Of a DNA stretch of 5,680 nucleotides, positions 5,116-5,680 are shown piece by piece. Origin of the DNA: an uncultured Clostridia bacterium (GTDB lineage: Bacteria > Bacillota > Clostridia > Oscillospirales > Ruminococcaceae). The stretch lies in the NCBI GenBank assembly GCA_944388825.1, contig CALXKG010000206.1, forward strand, positions 1 to 5,680, read 5' to 3'. The position numbers were made by a program, and so were the translations under genes. The notes below the pieces were generated by a model that saw only the letters and a list, made by a program, of their open reading frames with translations, was not told the DNA's origin and did no database searches. Within the stretch, counting starts at the first letter, position 1, and each line of letters opens with the position of its first letter.

Positions 5116-5680
5116 AGCGTCTCCTTTCGCCCGCCGGCAGCAGGGCCAGCTTCTGTTCCAGCTCTGCTTTCCTCTCCAGAATATCCTGGAACTGCCCGAT
5201 ATATTCGTAGGGGTACTTGAAATTATACACCCGCTCGATCTTCCCGGGGAGGACGGCCTTGCTGACCGCCCCGGCCCCGCAGGCCAGGATCGACTGCACT
5301 TCCTCCATGATGTAGATGTTGTACTGCCCCCAATGCCCGGGGCGGGCGTACCCGACGTTTTCCAAATTCCCGACCGTATTCTTCTGCCGGTAGAGGTAAT
5401 AGGGGTCGTACCCGGCCGCCATCAGCGTCCCGGCGGCAAAGTCCATCATCTTCTGCACCGGCCGGTAGTCCTCCATCTCCCCCAGCTCCGCGTAGAGGGC
5501 GGAGGAGCGCTTGACGGTCAGCGAATGGACGGTGATGTTTTCAGGCCCTAAATCCCGCGCGGCGAGAAGGCTTTTGCAAAACCCCTCGTAGCTGTCCCCC
5601 GGCAGCCCGGCGATCAGGTCCATATTGATGTCGTCAAACCCCATCCCCCGGGCCATCTGGAAGCAGTCGACCGTGTCCCG
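5093..5680 (-). CDS. hemZ: HemZ, oxygen-independent coproporphyrinogen III dehydrogenase (C-terminal part)
   Basis: The C-terminal 195 residues of a radical-SAM protein of the HemN/HemZ family, whose members oxidatively decarboxylate coproporphyrinogen III without oxygen in heme synthesis. The reading frame is open to the window edge, so the N-terminal part with the CxxxCxxC iron-sulfur motif is outside; full-length HemZ is about 500 residues. Visible family sequence includes INMDLIAGLPGDS, ITVHSLTVKRSS, then PYYLYRQKNTVGNLENVGYA and ILACGAGAVSK with IERVYNFKYPYEYI, which fit HemZ better than HemN or HemW. The TAA at 5093-5095 lies inside the next gene, so the two are probably cotranscribed. 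Biochemical work on HemZ is less settled than on HemN, so the exact reaction is by family. Confidence 0.93.
   Translation of the reverse strand, partial: RDTVDCFQMARGMGFDDINMDLIAGLPGDSYEGFCKSLLAARDLGPENITVHSLTVKRSSALYAELGEMEDYRPVQKMMDFAAGTLMAAGYDPYYLYRQKNTVGNLENVGYARPGHWGQYNIYIMEEVQSILACGAGAVSKAVLPGKIERVYNFKYPYEYIGQFQDILERKAELEQKLALLPAGERRRYETEQDL

Overview
The window is a GC-rich piece of a bacterial chromosome with six genes, all on the minus strand, so transcription runs right to left. An oxygen-independent coproporphyrinogen dehydrogenase of the HemZ type, a SpoVB-like flippase, the spoVB-mazG-HU gene order, AGGAGG-type ribosome binding sites and a CxxC zinc-ribbon protein together suggest an anaerobic Firmicute of class Clostridia, probably in or near the Oscillospiraceae. 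This placement is inferred from gene content; no rRNA or other taxonomic marker is present.

In order of transcription: (1) the C-terminal 195 codons of hemZ (5680-5093, cut by the window edge); (2) a phosphoribulokinase/uridine-kinase family nucleoside kinase (5115-4171) whose start overlaps the end of hemZ by 23 bp; (3) a 180-residue zinc-ribbon protein with an acidic low-complexity tail (4042-3500), preceded by a recognisable promoter; (4) a 14-TM polysaccharide/lipid flippase of the SpoVB/MOP group (3397-1637); (5) MazG nucleotide pyrophosphohydrolase (1403-627); (6) the nucleoid protein HU (507-232), closed by a clear intrinsic terminator. The left 180 bases hold no gene, only a cluster of hairpins that looks like a dispersed intergenic repeat.

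Functionally this is mostly housekeeping: heme precursor synthesis, nucleoside salvage, envelope or spore-cortex lipid-linked precursor transport, nucleotide-pool cleansing and chromosome organisation. spoVB-mazG-HU is a familiar Firmicute block (compare spoVB-yabN and the HU-rqcP-yabP-yabQ-divIC run of related genomes), but the rqcP/yabP/yabQ genes that often follow HU are not seen in the bases available.

The least ordinary items are non-coding or degenerate: a 164-bp, nearly end-to-end palindrome between spoVB and mazG that looks like a MITE or another small mobile or folded element; the hairpin cluster at the left edge; and a MazG whose second domain appears to have lost its acidic metal-binding residues. 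I see no CRISPR array, tRNA, rRNA, transposase or defence system, and no convincing evidence of a wholly new multi-gene system.
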